A stretch of DNA of 42,718 nt from Ruminococcaceae bacterium UBA5413 (GCA_002409585.1 DHNP01000007.1:1-42718), one strand, 5' to 3'; counted from the stretch's first letter, positions 1 to 7,938 are shown. Numbers and translations: made by a program. Notes: generated by a model not told the origin, from the sequence alone.

Positions 1-25
1 TTCGATACTTTGTCTTCACTCTGCA

Positions 26-60
26 GCGCGCAGGCTTTAATGGCCTGTGCGCCGTTTTTT
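26..60 (+). terminator. Intrinsic terminator of a plus-strand gene left of the window
   Basis: A 10-bp stem (26-35 with 43-52, one G-U pair) and a 7-nt loop are followed by T6-7. The T-run lies on the plus strand, so it ends a transcript entering from the left and meets the minus-strand glycan operon head-on. Confidence 0.75.
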
Positions 61-1304
61 TAGTTTCTTTTTACCGGCAATGAAAAAACGCCGAGGAATT
101 TCTGTGAAAGCACATCGTATTCGTTGTTTTTCAAGATATATTCTTTACCGCGGGCACCCATCGCCGCAAGTTCGCCTTTAGGTGTTTCCGCAAGCCTGAC
201 GGCCGCGTCCGCGATGGCCCGCGCATCCTCCGGCGGTATGGAAATACCGCATCCCGCGTCTGCAACCATGTCGTTAGGTGCATCTATTGCAAAGATAACG
301 GGCTTGCCCGCCATCATGTAGTCCATCAGTTTATTGGGGCTTACGCCGAAACGGAAAAGCGGCTGCCGCTGCAGCCCCACGTACAAAGCATCCATTTGGC
401 TGAGCAGCTCCGGCACCTGGCCGCGCTTTACAGGCGGCAAAAATTCGACAATGCCGTCAAGCCCCATAGAGTGCGCTGACTGTATAAGCCGTTCGCGCTC
501 CGGCCCCGGGCCGACGAGTATAAGCTTTATCTTCTTTCCGCGCAGGTACTCCCCCGCCTTAACAAAGCTGTCAAGCGCGTTCGCTATGCCGTGCGCGCCC
601 GTGTAGCCTATAAGGAAAAATCCCCCGTCATGGTACTTTTTGAGTTTATCGCAGTATACCGGCGGGTCAGCAAAAGGCTTTTCCCAGTCGGCTTTAATTA
701 TACCGTTAGGTATATAGATAAATTTCTCAGGCTTAAGCCCATGCTCAACCATGTGGCCTTTGGCGTTAGGCAGAAGTGAAACGACATAGTCGCTGTTTTT
801 GTAGCAGTAATTTTCAGCCCGCTGCATAAGCATTATATACGGGTGGCGCGGGCTCATGCCTCCAAGCTCAATGGGGCTTAAAGGCCAAAGGTCGTGTACT
901 TCGTAAATAAGCATAGCGCCGGTTTTAAGCGCTATTTTCCGCGCGGGGTATATGTCGAGCGGGTAAGTAGACGAAGCTATGACGGCGTCTAACCCGCCAT
1001 CGGATATTTTATCCTTAAACTTATAAAGCCCATGCAGGAACGAGAGCATATTCTTTATGCGCCCCATGCCGTTGCCGTGGTATTCGTTTCCGGCTATCCA
1101 AAAATAACGTACCTTTCCGAGCATCTCCGCCATGTACTTTTGCCCGCCCAAGTCCGGGTTTTTAGTGCGCAGATGTGAAAACGAGCTTGCCGCCACGGTT
1201 ACGTTATGCCCTTTTTCGGCCCAGCGCTCAGCCATAAAGTACGGGCGGAACTCCATGCCGTGTACGTTCGAGCCGGCATAATGGTTAATGTAGAGTATAT
1301 TCAT
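60..1304 (-). CDS. WbuB-like glycosyltransferase, family GT4
   Basis: A 414-aa glycosyltransferase with a GT-B fold. The N-terminal half begins MNILYINHYAG, followed by an EFRPYFMAERW segment and later an EVHDLWPLSPIELG segment, typical of the WbuB-like GT4 group that transfers amino sugars during O-antigen or capsule repeat-unit assembly. The C-terminal nucleotide-sugar half has a GPGPERERL segment and the acidic FGVSPNKLMDYMMAGKP region. It is cytoplasmic or membrane-associated and lacks transmembrane segments. It is the last gene of the minus-strand glycan operon, 5 nt after the epimerase gene, so it is the likely user of the nucleotide sugar made by that operon. The acceptor and donor cannot be read from the sequence. 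Confidence 0.88.
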   Translation of the reverse strand: MNILYINHYAGSNVHGMEFRPYFMAERWAEKGHNVTVAASSFSHLRTKNPDLGGQKYMAEMLGKVRYFWIAGNEYHGNGMGRIKNMLSFLHGLYKFKDKISDGGLDAVIASSTYPLDIYPARKIALKTGAMLIYEVHDLWPLSPIELGGMSPRHPYIMLMQRAENYCYKNSDYVVSLLPNAKGHMVEHGLKPEKFIYIPNGIIKADWEKPFADPPVYCDKLKKYHDGGFFLIGYTGAHGIANALDSFVKAGEYLRGKKIKLILVGPGPERERLIQSAHSMGLDGIVEFLPPVKRGQVPELLSQMDALYVGLQRQPLFRFGVSPNKLMDYMMAGKPVIFAIDAPNDMVADAGCGISIPPEDARAIADAAVRLAETPKGELAAMGARGKEYILKNNEYDVLSQKFLGVFSLPVKRN

Positions 1305-1309
1305 AATAT

Positions 1310-2398
1310 TTACAAGCGCTCCCCGTAAAGCTTTAAAACGGATGCTATCCTGCCTGACGCGTTGCCGTCGCCGAAGGGCATTTTGTCACGCGCCGATTTA
1401 TCTACGGCCGTATTCATTGCCTTGCAGTAGATATCGTCCCTGTCAAGGCTTGAAAGTACGTTCCAGTTTCCGCGGAGTGTTTCCACCCACTCGGTTTCAT
1501 GCCGCAGCGTAACGCACGGCACCTCCATAAACCACGCTTCTTTCTGCAGGCCGCCGGAGTCAGTCAGCACCTGCAAAGCGTTCTTCGTCAGCAAAAGCAT
1601 CTCAAGGTATCCTACGGGCGGTATAAGCGTTATATTTTTAAACCCGTATTTACTTAAGGCTTCTTCGGCAAGCCCGCGCGTGCGCGGGTGTATCGGTATT
1701 ATAACTTTCTGCGGAAGCTTTTCAAAGGCCGAAAAAATTTCCGCAATGGTGTTTAACCCGCCGTCCGTCGTTTCCGCGCGGTGGATTGTAGCAAGGCGGT
1801 AATTTTTAGGCGCTATGCCGAGTTTACCGAAAATTGCCGTCTTTTCGGGCATCGACTGAGCAAGCTTCAAAAAATGCAGCACCGAGTCGAGCATGACGTC
1901 GCCGCAGATATCCACGCCCTCCACTATGCTTTCCTTTTTAAGGTTTTCCGCCGCCGTTTCCGTCGGGCAGAAAAGCCAGTGCGAAATGTGGTCGGTAAGC
2001 ACGCGGTTCTGCTCCTCGGGCATGCGCATGTTGTACGAGCGCAGCCCCGCTTCAACATGGGCTACCGGTATGTGCAGCTTAGACGCCGCCAAAGCCCCCG
2101 CCAAAGTGGAGTTAGTGTCGCCGTAGACAAGCAGTATATCCGGTTTTTCCTTAAAAATGACTTCTTCTATCTTAATGAGCATTTCACCGGTCTGCCTGCC
2201 GTGCGTGCCGGAGCCTACGCCAAGGTTGTAGGCCGGTTTTTTTATATTGAGTTCCTCAAAAAAGACAGCCGACATGTTGCGGTCGTAATGCTGCCCCGTA
2301 TGGACTATGACTTCGTCACATATTTTTTCAAGCTGCCGCGACACTGCCGCAGCTTTTACAAACTGCGGCCGCGCGCCTACAACGGTCAAAATCTTCAT
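1310..2398 (-). CDS. Non-hydrolysing UDP-sugar 2-epimerase (WbpI/WecB family)
   Basis: A UDP-N-acetylglucosamine 2-epimerase family protein of 362 aa. The start ATG at 2398 gives MKILTVVGARPQF, the family N-terminus, with AAGG 5 nt upstream; a GTG at 2404 is an alternative. Motifs seen: GARPQFVKAAAVS, HTGQHYD, VYGDTNSTLAG, HVEAGLRSYNMRMPEEQNR, LTDSGGLQKEA. The VFFEELNIKKPAYNL segment and the MRMPEEQNR version of the substrate loop resemble WbpI, which epimerises UDP-2,3-diacetamido-glucuronic acid to the manno form, more than housekeeping WecB. The neighbouring WbpA-, WbpB- and WbpD-type genes support this. The substrate remains an inference; plain UDP-GlcNAc/UDP-ManNAc epimerisation is the alternative. 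Confidence 0.9.
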   Translation of the reverse strand: MKILTVVGARPQFVKAAAVSRQLEKICDEVIVHTGQHYDRNMSAVFFEELNIKKPAYNLGVGSGTHGRQTGEMLIKIEEVIFKEKPDILLVYGDTNSTLAGALAASKLHIPVAHVEAGLRSYNMRMPEEQNRVLTDHISHWLFCPTETAAENLKKESIVEGVDICGDVMLDSVLHFLKLAQSMPEKTAIFGKLGIAPKNYRLATIHRAETTDGGLNTIAEIFSAFEKLPQKVIIPIHPRTRGLAEEALSKYGFKNITLIPPVGYLEMLLLTKNALQVLTDSGGLQKEAWFMEVPCVTLRHETEWVETLRGNWNVLSSLDRDDIYCKAMNTAVDKSARDKMPFGDGNASGRIASVLKLYGERL

Positions 2399-2405
2399 AA
2401 GCACC

Positions 2406-3506
2406 TTATCTTACTTTCACATCGGATGGCGACATATCCGTCGATGAAAATTCAAGCCCGTCGTACTTTACAGGCATGCCGGTTTTCTGCGACTTATAAG
2501 CCGCGAGGATTATCTTCATGCCCTTTATGCCTTCCTCCCCGCTTACGAGCGGCGCCCTGCCTGCCCTTGCGGAAAGTATGAAGTTCCTGTAAAGCGCGTT
2601 GTGCCCGCTTCCGTAAACATCCTTTGGGTCGTTGCCCGAAAGCTTTTTGACTTCTTCGTCCTGAGGGGCGCTGTCCTTGAAGTTCCAAGTCTGTATCCTG
2701 TTTACGGCAAGCCCGCCTATGACGGCAGTACCCGTTTCGCCGAAGATAGAAAGCGTTTCCTCAAGGTTCTTCGGGTACACGCACGCTGAGCCTTCCACTA
2801 TGCCTATCGCGCCGTTTTTAAAGCGTATGACAACCGCGCCGAAGTCCTCAGCTTCTATATCGCGCAGGTAGTTGCCCGTCATGGCCATGACCGTGTCGGG
2901 CCTGCCGCCGAGGTTCCACTGCAAAAGGTCTATGTCGTGTATGCACTGGTTCATCAGCGTGCCGCCGTCCTGCGCCCACGTGCCGCGCCACGGCGCCTGC
3001 CTGTAGTACGGCATGGTGCGGTTCCACAGTATCCTCGCGGTGCCGTTGACTATCTTGCCGAAGCGCCCGTCGAGCACCGCGTTGTGCAGCTGCCACACTG
3101 GCGGGTTAAAGCGGTTTTGGTGGCACACGCCGAGGGCCACTTTCTTACTTTTTGCTTCGCTTATCATTTTTTCGGCATCTTTGGTGCTTAAGGCCATTGG
3201 CTTTTCGACGAGCACGTTTTTGCCTTTGCTTATGCAGTAAAGGGCAATCTTCGCGTGGTAACCGCTTTCCGCAGCTACCGAGCAGCAGTCTATTTCTTCC
3301 TTTTCGAGCATTTCCTTATAGTCCGTATAAACCGCCGGACGTGTGCCCGTTTCCTTAAAATAATCCTCGGCTTTCTGTTCTGCGCGCTCTTTCACCGTGT
3401 CGCAGACGGCGGCAAGCTCCATTATCTCACGGTTGAAAACGGCGGCGGCTATATGGTTTTTGGAAATCCTTCCGCAGCCTATCAAAGCAAAACGGTACAG
3501 TCCCAT
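2406..3506 (-). CDS. Gfo/Idh/MocA-family sugar oxidoreductase (WbpB-like)
   Basis: A 366-aa NAD(P)-dependent oxidoreductase. A Rossmann fold at the N-terminus shows FALIGCGRISKNH; the conserved VLVEKPMALS motif (catalytic-region Lys-Pro) is near residue 100, and QCIHDIDLLQWNLGGRPD lies in the C-terminal alpha/beta domain. In the WbpB pathway this enzyme oxidises C3 of UDP-GlcNAcA, coupled to an aminotransferase and recycling its NADH. Its place between a UDP-GlcNAc dehydrogenase gene and a 2-epimerase gene supports that role. A clear AGGG ribosome site precedes the ATG. The family is broad, so substrate assignment rests on context. Confidence 0.85.
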   Translation of the reverse strand: MGLYRFALIGCGRISKNHIAAAVFNREIMELAAVCDTVKERAEQKAEDYFKETGTRPAVYTDYKEMLEKEEIDCCSVAAESGYHAKIALYCISKGKNVLVEKPMALSTKDAEKMISEAKSKKVALGVCHQNRFNPPVWQLHNAVLDGRFGKIVNGTARILWNRTMPYYRQAPWRGTWAQDGGTLMNQCIHDIDLLQWNLGGRPDTVMAMTGNYLRDIEAEDFGAVVIRFKNGAIGIVEGSACVYPKNLEETLSIFGETGTAVIGGLAVNRIQTWNFKDSAPQDEEVKKLSGNDPKDVYGSGHNALYRNFILSARAGRAPLVSGEEGIKGMKIILAAYKSQKTGMPVKYDGLEFSSTDMSPSDVKVR

Positions 3507-3567
3507 TTTTAATCCCTCTTTTTAAACAATTTAACTTTAAAATTATCATTTAAACGCAGGCGTAAGT

Positions 3568-4887
3568 TTACAGCAGCTCTATGTTGCCGCGGTCCTTTAT
3601 GTCTTTCATTGCGTTCCTCGTGTCGAATATTTCCTTTGAAAGTTTTTGTATATTATCATAATCAAAGCACGAATGTGCCGTGCAGATAATTGCTATATCG
3701 GCTTTCCTAAGCATATCGTCCGTAAGCTCCGGCGCGCCCCTGTGGACTTTGCCCTTGTGCTTGTACTCGGGGATATACGGGTCGTAGTAGGTAACGTCCG
3801 CGCCATTTTTTATGAGCAGGTCAACGACGTTGAGCGCGGGGCTTTCACGGTAGTCGTCGATGTCAGCCTTGTACGCTACGCCCAAAACGAGCACTTTAGC
3901 CCCGTTTATGGACTTTTTGTCTTTATTAAGCACATTCATCGCGCGCTGTATCACGTACTCAGGCATGCCGGTGTTTATCTCGCCCGAAGTTTCTATGAGG
4001 CGCGTATGGTAGTCAAACTCGCGCGCTTTCCACGTAAGGTAGAACGGGTCGAGCGGTATGCAGTGGCCGCCGAGCCCCGGCCCCGGATAAAACGCCTGGA
4101 AACCGTACGGCTTTGTCTTAGCGGCTTCTATGACTTCCCAGACGTTTATGCCCATGCGGTGGCAGATTATCGCCATCTCGTTTGCAAGCCCTATGTTTAT
4201 GTTGCGGTAAGTGTTTTCGAGCAGTTTTTCCATTTCCGCCACCGCCGGTGACGAAACCTCGTAAACGCCTCCCGCAAGAACGCTGCGGTAAAGCGCGGCG
4301 GCAACCTCGGTCGAGTCGCTGCCAATGCCGCCGACCACTTTAGGCGTGTTTTTCGTTTTATACTGCTTGTTGCCCGGGTCAACGCGTTCAGGCGAAAAGG
4401 CAAGGTAAAAGTCCCTGCCGCACTTAAGGCCGCCCGCTTCAAGGATAGGCTTCAAGAGTTCTTCCGTCGTGCCGGGGTACGTAGTGGACTCGAGGATTAT
4501 CACCATGCCCTCGTGCACGTACTTTGCCACCGACTCCGTGGAGCCTTTAACGTAGCTTATGTCAGGCTGCTGGTACTTGTCAAGCGGCGTCGGCACACAG
4601 ATAGCGACGGCGTCAACGTCCTTTATAAATGAAAAGTCCGAGGTAGCGGAAAGCTTTCCGCTTTCAACTTCATTTTTCAGCCTGTCGCCGACCACGTCGC
4701 CGATGTAGTTGTGCCCCGCGTTGACGGAGTCAACCTTCTTGCTCTGCACGTCGAAGCCTATCGTCCTGTAACCGGCGCCCGCAAACTCCACCGCAAGCGG
4801 AAGCCCCACGTAGCCTAAGCCCACAATGCCCACAACAGCTGACTTAGCGTTTATTTTCCCTAAAAGTTCAGATTTTATATCAGACAT
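3568..4887 (-). CDS. UDP-N-acetylglucosamine 6-dehydrogenase (WbpA-type)
   Basis: A 439-aa nucleotide-sugar dehydrogenase that oxidises C6 of UDP-HexNAc to the uronic acid in two NAD-dependent steps. The N-terminal Rossmann motif is VGIVGLGYVGLPLAVEFA; the central domain has the family segment SPERVDPGN; the catalytic cysteine lies in PGPGLGGHCIPLDPFYL; the C-terminal UDP-binding domain has LVLGVAYKADIDDYRESPA. The ERVDPGN form is typical of the UDP-GlcNAc or UDP-GalNAc dehydrogenases rather than UDP-glucose dehydrogenases. A GAGGG ribosome site lies 8 nt before the ATG. It is the second gene of the minus-strand glycan operon. Confidence 0.92.
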   Translation of the reverse strand: MSDIKSELLGKINAKSAVVGIVGLGYVGLPLAVEFAGAGYRTIGFDVQSKKVDSVNAGHNYIGDVVGDRLKNEVESGKLSATSDFSFIKDVDAVAICVPTPLDKYQQPDISYVKGSTESVAKYVHEGMVIILESTTYPGTTEELLKPILEAGGLKCGRDFYLAFSPERVDPGNKQYKTKNTPKVVGGIGSDSTEVAAALYRSVLAGGVYEVSSPAVAEMEKLLENTYRNINIGLANEMAIICHRMGINVWEVIEAAKTKPYGFQAFYPGPGLGGHCIPLDPFYLTWKAREFDYHTRLIETSGEINTGMPEYVIQRAMNVLNKDKKSINGAKVLVLGVAYKADIDDYRESPALNVVDLLIKNGADVTYYDPYIPEYKHKGKVHRGAPELTDDMLRKADIAIICTAHSCFDYDNIQKLSKEIFDTRNAMKDIKDRGNIELL

Positions 4888-4931
4888 AATATTATCCCTC
4901 TTTATAAATTATTTAATTGTATATATGTGAT

Positions 4932-4956
4932 AACCCGGTACTTGCCGTGCCGGGTT
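4932..4956 (-). other. Hairpin between the acetyltransferase and dehydrogenase genes
   Basis: A perfect 7-bp stem (AACCCGG with CCGGGTT) and an 11-nt loop overlap the acetyltransferase stop codon. There is no T-run on the minus side, so it more likely protects or processes the mRNA than ends it; plus-strand reading gives a CTTTTT run a few bases later. Confidence 0.45.
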
Positions 4957-5555
4957 TAACCTTTTTCCCTTATCCCTTCGGCGCACTTCTCGTACCTGCG
5001 GCCGCACTTGGGGCAGACGAGGCCGCCGTCCAGCTTTTCGCCGCACGTACACGCCCAGCCAGCCTGCCTTGCCGGGCAGCCCATCATTATGGCGTGGTCC
5101 GGCACATCCTTAGTTACTACGCTGCCTGCTGCTATGAAAGCGTCCCTGCCTATCCTGTGGCCGCAGACTACGGTAGCGTTCGCGCCTATGCTCGCGCCGT
5201 CGCCGACAGGCGTCTTGGCGTAAAACTCGCTGCCGCGCTGCGGGTAGCGGCACCTTGGCCGCTGTACGTTTGTAAAGACCATCGAAGGCCCGCAGAAAAC
5301 ATAGTCCCCGAGTATAACTCCCTCGTAAAGTGAAACGTTGTTCTGTATCTTGCAGCGGTTCCCAACGCATACATTAGGCGCTACAAAAACATTCTGCCCG
5401 AGCGTACAGCCCGCGCCTATTTTACTGCCGGCGCTTATATGGCAGAAATGCCATATTTTCGTGCCGTCGCCTATCTCGGCGCCGTCGTCGACAACGGCCG
5501 TGCCGTGGGCGAAATATTTTTTTTCATATCCGTTACTTGACAAAAGGCAGCCCAC
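4956..5555 (-). CDS. WbpD-like UDP-sugar 3-N-acetyltransferase (left-handed beta-helix)
   Basis: A hexapeptide-repeat acetyltransferase of about 199 aa. The segments GTKIWHFCHISAGSKIGAG, GQNVFVAPNVCVGNRCKIQNN, VSLYEGVILGDYVFCGPSMVFTN and TVVCGHRIGRDAFIAAGSVV follow the WbpD/WlbB pattern, which acetylates a 3-amino-UDP-GlcNAcA. The C-terminus adds a four-cysteine element (CTCGEK and CPKCGR) that could bind zinc and is not in all relatives. The start is uncertain: GTG at 5555, or TTG at 5543 with GGTGGG 7 nt upstream. It is the first gene of the minus-strand operon. Confidence 0.87.
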   Translation of the reverse strand: MGCLLSSNGYEKKYFAHGTAVVDDGAEIGDGTKIWHFCHISAGSKIGAGCTLGQNVFVAPNVCVGNRCKIQNNVSLYEGVILGDYVFCGPSMVFTNVQRPRCRYPQRGSEFYAKTPVGDGASIGANATVVCGHRIGRDAFIAAGSVVTKDVPDHAIMMGCPARQAGWACTCGEKLDGGLVCPKCGRRYEKCAEGIREKG

Positions 5556-5600
5556 CGTTCTTTAATATATTATTTTTACCGTATTGCGGGAAATAAATCA

Positions 5601-5629
5601 ATTATATACAAAACTTGACTAAACCATGC
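5601..5629 (-). promoter_or_regulatory. Possible weak promoter of the glycan operon
   Basis: A minus-strand TATAAT (5601-5606) lies about 45 nt before the acetyltransferase start. The -35 position 17 bp away (GCATGG) is poor, so activation or another start is possible. Confidence 0.3.
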
Positions 5630-5643
5630 TTAACCTGTATATT
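5615..5643 (+). promoter_or_regulatory. Sigma-A promoter P1 of the aminotransferase gene
   Basis: TTGACT and TATATT are separated by 17 bp. The start site would fall near 5650, about 170 nt before the coding region. Confidence 0.55.
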
Positions 5644-5651
5644 ATATCTCT

Positions 5652-5679
5652 AAGGGCGGATATAGTCAATCGCCCCTTT
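5652..5679 (+). other. Hairpin between tandem promoters P1 and P2
   Basis: AAGGGCG (5652-5658) pairs with CGCCCCTT (5671-5678), leaving one bulged base, and is followed by TTCC. It sits where a P1 transcript begins and may act as a weak attenuator. Confidence 0.4.
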
Positions 5680-5689
5680 CCACTTTAGA

Positions 5690-5718
5690 TTGACTTTCAG
5701 GCAAATCGGTATTATCAT
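5690..5718 (+). promoter_or_regulatory. Sigma-A promoter P2 of the aminotransferase gene
   Basis: TTGACT and TATCAT are separated by exactly 17 bp. It lies 72 bp downstream of P1 in the same direction and gives a leader of about 95 nt. Confidence 0.55.
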
Positions 5719-5817
5719 GTTTTTCGTAAAACAGACGCAAACTACATATGCCGCACGGCGCGCGGCCGTGGCAAGACTTTAAAATATTAAATTTTAAGAC
5801 GGAAGGTAACGCAAATA

Positions 5818-6996
5818 ATGTCTGAATTTAAAAAACGAGATGAATTCATACCGTATAATAAACCCGATATAACGGACGCGGAAATCGGTGAAGTAGTAAA
5901 AACGCTCGAGTCTGGCTGGGTGGCAAAGGGGCCCCGCACCGTAGAGTTTGAAAAGGAGTTTGCCTCGCACCTCGGCGCGAAGCACGCCGTGGCCATGAAC
6001 TCCTGCACGGCAGCGCTGCACGTTTCGCTGCTCGCCGCGGGCATAAGCAAGGGCGACGAAGTAATAACCTCGCCCATGACGTTCGCTTCGACGGCAAACA
6101 CCATCATACACGTAGGCGCGACGCCCGTGTTCGCCGACATAGACTATAAAACCGGCTGCATAGACCCTACGGAAATCGAGAAAAAGATAACGCCTAAAAC
6201 AAAGGCCGTTGTTCCCATACACTACAGCGGTGAAGTCTGCGACCTCGACAGGATATACGAAACGGCCGACAGGCACGGCCTTTTCGTTTCGGAGGATGCA
6301 GCCCACGCGCTCGAAAGCCGCTACAAGGGCAGGCTTATAGGCAACCGCCTCAAAGGCACAGCCTCCTACAGTTTCTATGCGACTAAGAACCTCACTACCG
6401 GCGAGGGAGGCATGCTCGTTACCGACGATGACGGCATTGACGCCAAGGCGCGCATATGGGCCGGTCAGGGCATGAGCAAAAACGCCTGGAACCGTTACGC
6501 GAAGGGCGGCACGTGGCGGTACGACATCTGCGAGCCGGGCTTTAAGTACAATATGTTCGACATACAGGCGGCTATAGGTTTAAAGCAGCTTGCCCGCATA
6601 GGCAGCATGCAGGAGCGCAGGGCCAGGATAGCTGCAAAGTACCAGCGTGAATTTGCGAAAATAGACGCCGTGGAGCAGCCCTTCGTACCGGATTACGCAA
6701 AGCACTCATGGCACCTTTACGTTATACGCATAGTGCCGGAGCTCCTCACAATAAACCGCGACACGTTCATTGAGGAGCTTAACGCCCGCAACATCGGCAC
6801 GAGCGTGCACTTTATCCCGGTAACGTACATGAGCGCATATACAAAGCGTTACGGCTTTAAAAAAGGCGATTTTCCCAATACGGACAAGCATTTCGAGCGC
6901 ATAATATCACTTCCCCTTTACCCTACGCTTACGGAGGAAGAGTCGGATTATATTGTCGCGGCCGTCCGCGATATAGTGGAAAAATTCCACAAATAA
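5818..6996 (+). CDS. DegT/DnrJ/EryC1/StrS-family UDP-sugar aminotransferase
   Basis: A 392-aa PLP-dependent sugar aminotransferase. The PLP lysine is in SFYATKNLTTGEGG, the Asp-Ala-Ala-His pair in SEDAAHALESRYKG, and the substrate region near the start is LESGWVAKGPRTVEFE. By position it could be the C3 aminotransferase (WbpE role) that partners the WbpB-like oxidoreductase. However, the GQGMSKNAWNRYAKGG and EPGFKYNMFDIQAAIG segments and the greater length resemble ArnB-like C4 aminotransferases more than WbpE. The substrate is therefore open. It diverges from the glycan operon and has its own tandem promoters. Confidence 0.9.
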   Translation: MSEFKKRDEFIPYNKPDITDAEIGEVVKTLESGWVAKGPRTVEFEKEFASHLGAKHAVAMNSCTAALHVSLLAAGISKGDEVITSPMTFASTANTIIHVGATPVFADIDYKTGCIDPTEIEKKITPKTKAVVPIHYSGEVCDLDRIYETADRHGLFVSEDAAHALESRYKGRLIGNRLKGTASYSFYATKNLTTGEGGMLVTDDDGIDAKARIWAGQGMSKNAWNRYAKGGTWRYDICEPGFKYNMFDIQAAIGLKQLARIGSMQERRARIAAKYQREFAKIDAVEQPFVPDYAKHSWHLYVIRIVPELLTINRDTFIEELNARNIGTSVHFIPVTYMSAYTKRYGFKKGDFPNTDKHFERIISLPLYPTLTEEESDYIVAAVRDIVEKFHK

Positions 6997-7032
6997 TTCC
7001 ACAAATAATATTAAAATTTCAATGCGGCATAC

Positions 7033-7068
7033 AAAAAGGCTTCCCTTTTACGAGGGAAACCTTTTTTT
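7033..7068 (+). terminator. Terminator of the aminotransferase gene (probably bidirectional)
   Basis: GG and TTCCC pair with GGGAA and CC around an 8-nt loop (one C-A mismatch), with five A before the stem and seven T after it. It serves the plus-strand gene and possibly the converging minus-strand gene. Confidence 0.85.
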
Positions 7069-7543
7069 ATTTCATGCCGTATACCGTACCGAGCCTGAGC
7101 GTTTCCATGACGGAGCAAATCTTATCGGCCGCCCCGACTATAAAGGACTCCCTGTACCTCGGCGGCACAGGCGTAAGGGGCCACATATGTTTAAGGATAA
7201 TATCCTTTTCCCTGCTGTTAAGTTCAAAACACTTCTGCGCATTTAAAAGCGCCGTTTTAGGGTGTGTAAAACCGTGCAGCCCTTTCCTTCCGTTTTTGCA
7301 GTGCCAGTCGTAAAGGAAAAAGTCATGCAGCATGGCGCCCCTTACAAGGCTACCGCCGTCCACGCGTATGTGGAGTTTTTCACTTATGGCACAGCTCATA
7401 TGCGCTACTGAAACACAGTGCTCAAGGCATGTGACGTCGGCATGCTGTACGTAATTGTCCATCTTCCGCACGTCTGGCGAGCGGAGGAGTTCACCGGCAT
7501 AACGCTCAAAGAGGGCGCTTGTGCCGCTATGCGGCTCGGGCAT
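7067..7543 (-). CDS. HD-domain phosphohydrolase family protein
   Basis: A protein of about 158 aa with a single HD domain, a metal-dependent phosphohydrolase fold. Visible metal-ligand motifs are LEHCVSVAHMS (His), MLHDFFLYDWH (the HD pair), GFTHPKTAL (His) and a late Asp in VGAADKICSV. Small HD proteins of this type occur widely in Clostridia and their substrate is not known. The start is taken as ATG 7543, 11 nt after AGAGG; a GTG at 7552 is only 2 nt from that site. It follows the AbrB-type regulator on the same strand, with a terminator hairpin in between, so it may be expressed by readthrough. Confidence 0.8.
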   Translation of the reverse strand: MPEPHSGTSALFERYAGELLRSPDVRKMDNYVQHADVTCLEHCVSVAHMSCAISEKLHIRVDGGSLVRGAMLHDFFLYDWHCKNGRKGLHGFTHPKTALLNAQKCFELNSREKDIILKHMWPLTPVPPRYRESFIVGAADKICSVMETLRLGTVYGMK

Positions 7544-7570
7544 CCGTGCCACTACCTCTGTTTCTCTAAT

Positions 7571-7596
7571 AAAAAGAGCAGCCTTTTCAGGCGCTC
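7571..7596 (-). terminator. Intrinsic terminator after the AbrB-type gene
   Basis: On the minus strand GAGCGCCT pairs with AGGCTGCTC around a GAAA tetraloop, followed by TTTTT. It lies only about 30 nt before the start of the HD gene, so it may set the ratio of the two products. Confidence 0.65.
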
Positions 7597-7604
7597 AGTC
7601 AAAG

Positions 7605-7889
7605 TCACGTATCTTCCGCGGCGGAGCTGTCATGCACGCCGTCGAGCTTTTTTGCGAGTTTTTTAAGGCAGTCGCTGCAAATGCTGTGGCCCTCGTACTC
7701 TACAAGGCCGTTCATGCCGTTGCAGAAAATACATCCCGGCTCATATTTTTTAAGTATTATCCGGCTTTCGTCGTCCACAAAAATTTCAAGCGGATCTTTT
7801 TCTTTTATGTGCAGAGTAACCCTTAGCTCCTTAGGCAAAACAATCCTGCCAAGTTCATCTACTCTGCGCACTACTCCTACTGATTTCAA
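7605..7889 (-). CDS. AbrB/SpoVT-family transition-state regulator with zinc-knuckle tail
   Basis: A 94-aa DNA-binding regulator. The N-terminal swapped-hairpin AbrB domain reads MKSVGVVRRVDELGRIVLPKEL, close to Bacillus AbrB and SpoVT, so it probably represses post-exponential or sporulation genes as a dimer or tetramer. TTG at 7889 is chosen because GAAAGGA lies 8 nt upstream and it gives the family N-terminus; an ATG at 7898 touches the ribosome site. The C-terminus carries two cysteine pairs (C53/C56, C71/C74) suggesting a zinc ribbon in place of the usual AbrB C-terminal domain. It has a perfect consensus promoter. Confidence 0.9.
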   Translation of the reverse strand: MKSVGVVRRVDELGRIVLPKELRVTLHIKEKDPLEIFVDDESRIILKKYEPGCIFCNGMNGLVEYEGHSICSDCLKKLAKKLDGVHDSSAAEDT

Positions 7890-7938
7890 AATTAACATCC
7901 TTTCGATTAAAAAATATATATAGCATTAGAACACGACA

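Noticed and set aside
1781..2581. Long plus-strand ORF opposite the 2-epimerase and oxidoreductase genes
   Set aside because: It lies fully over two well-supported genes, is rich in Arg and His from GC-rich antisense codons, and matches no protein family I know.
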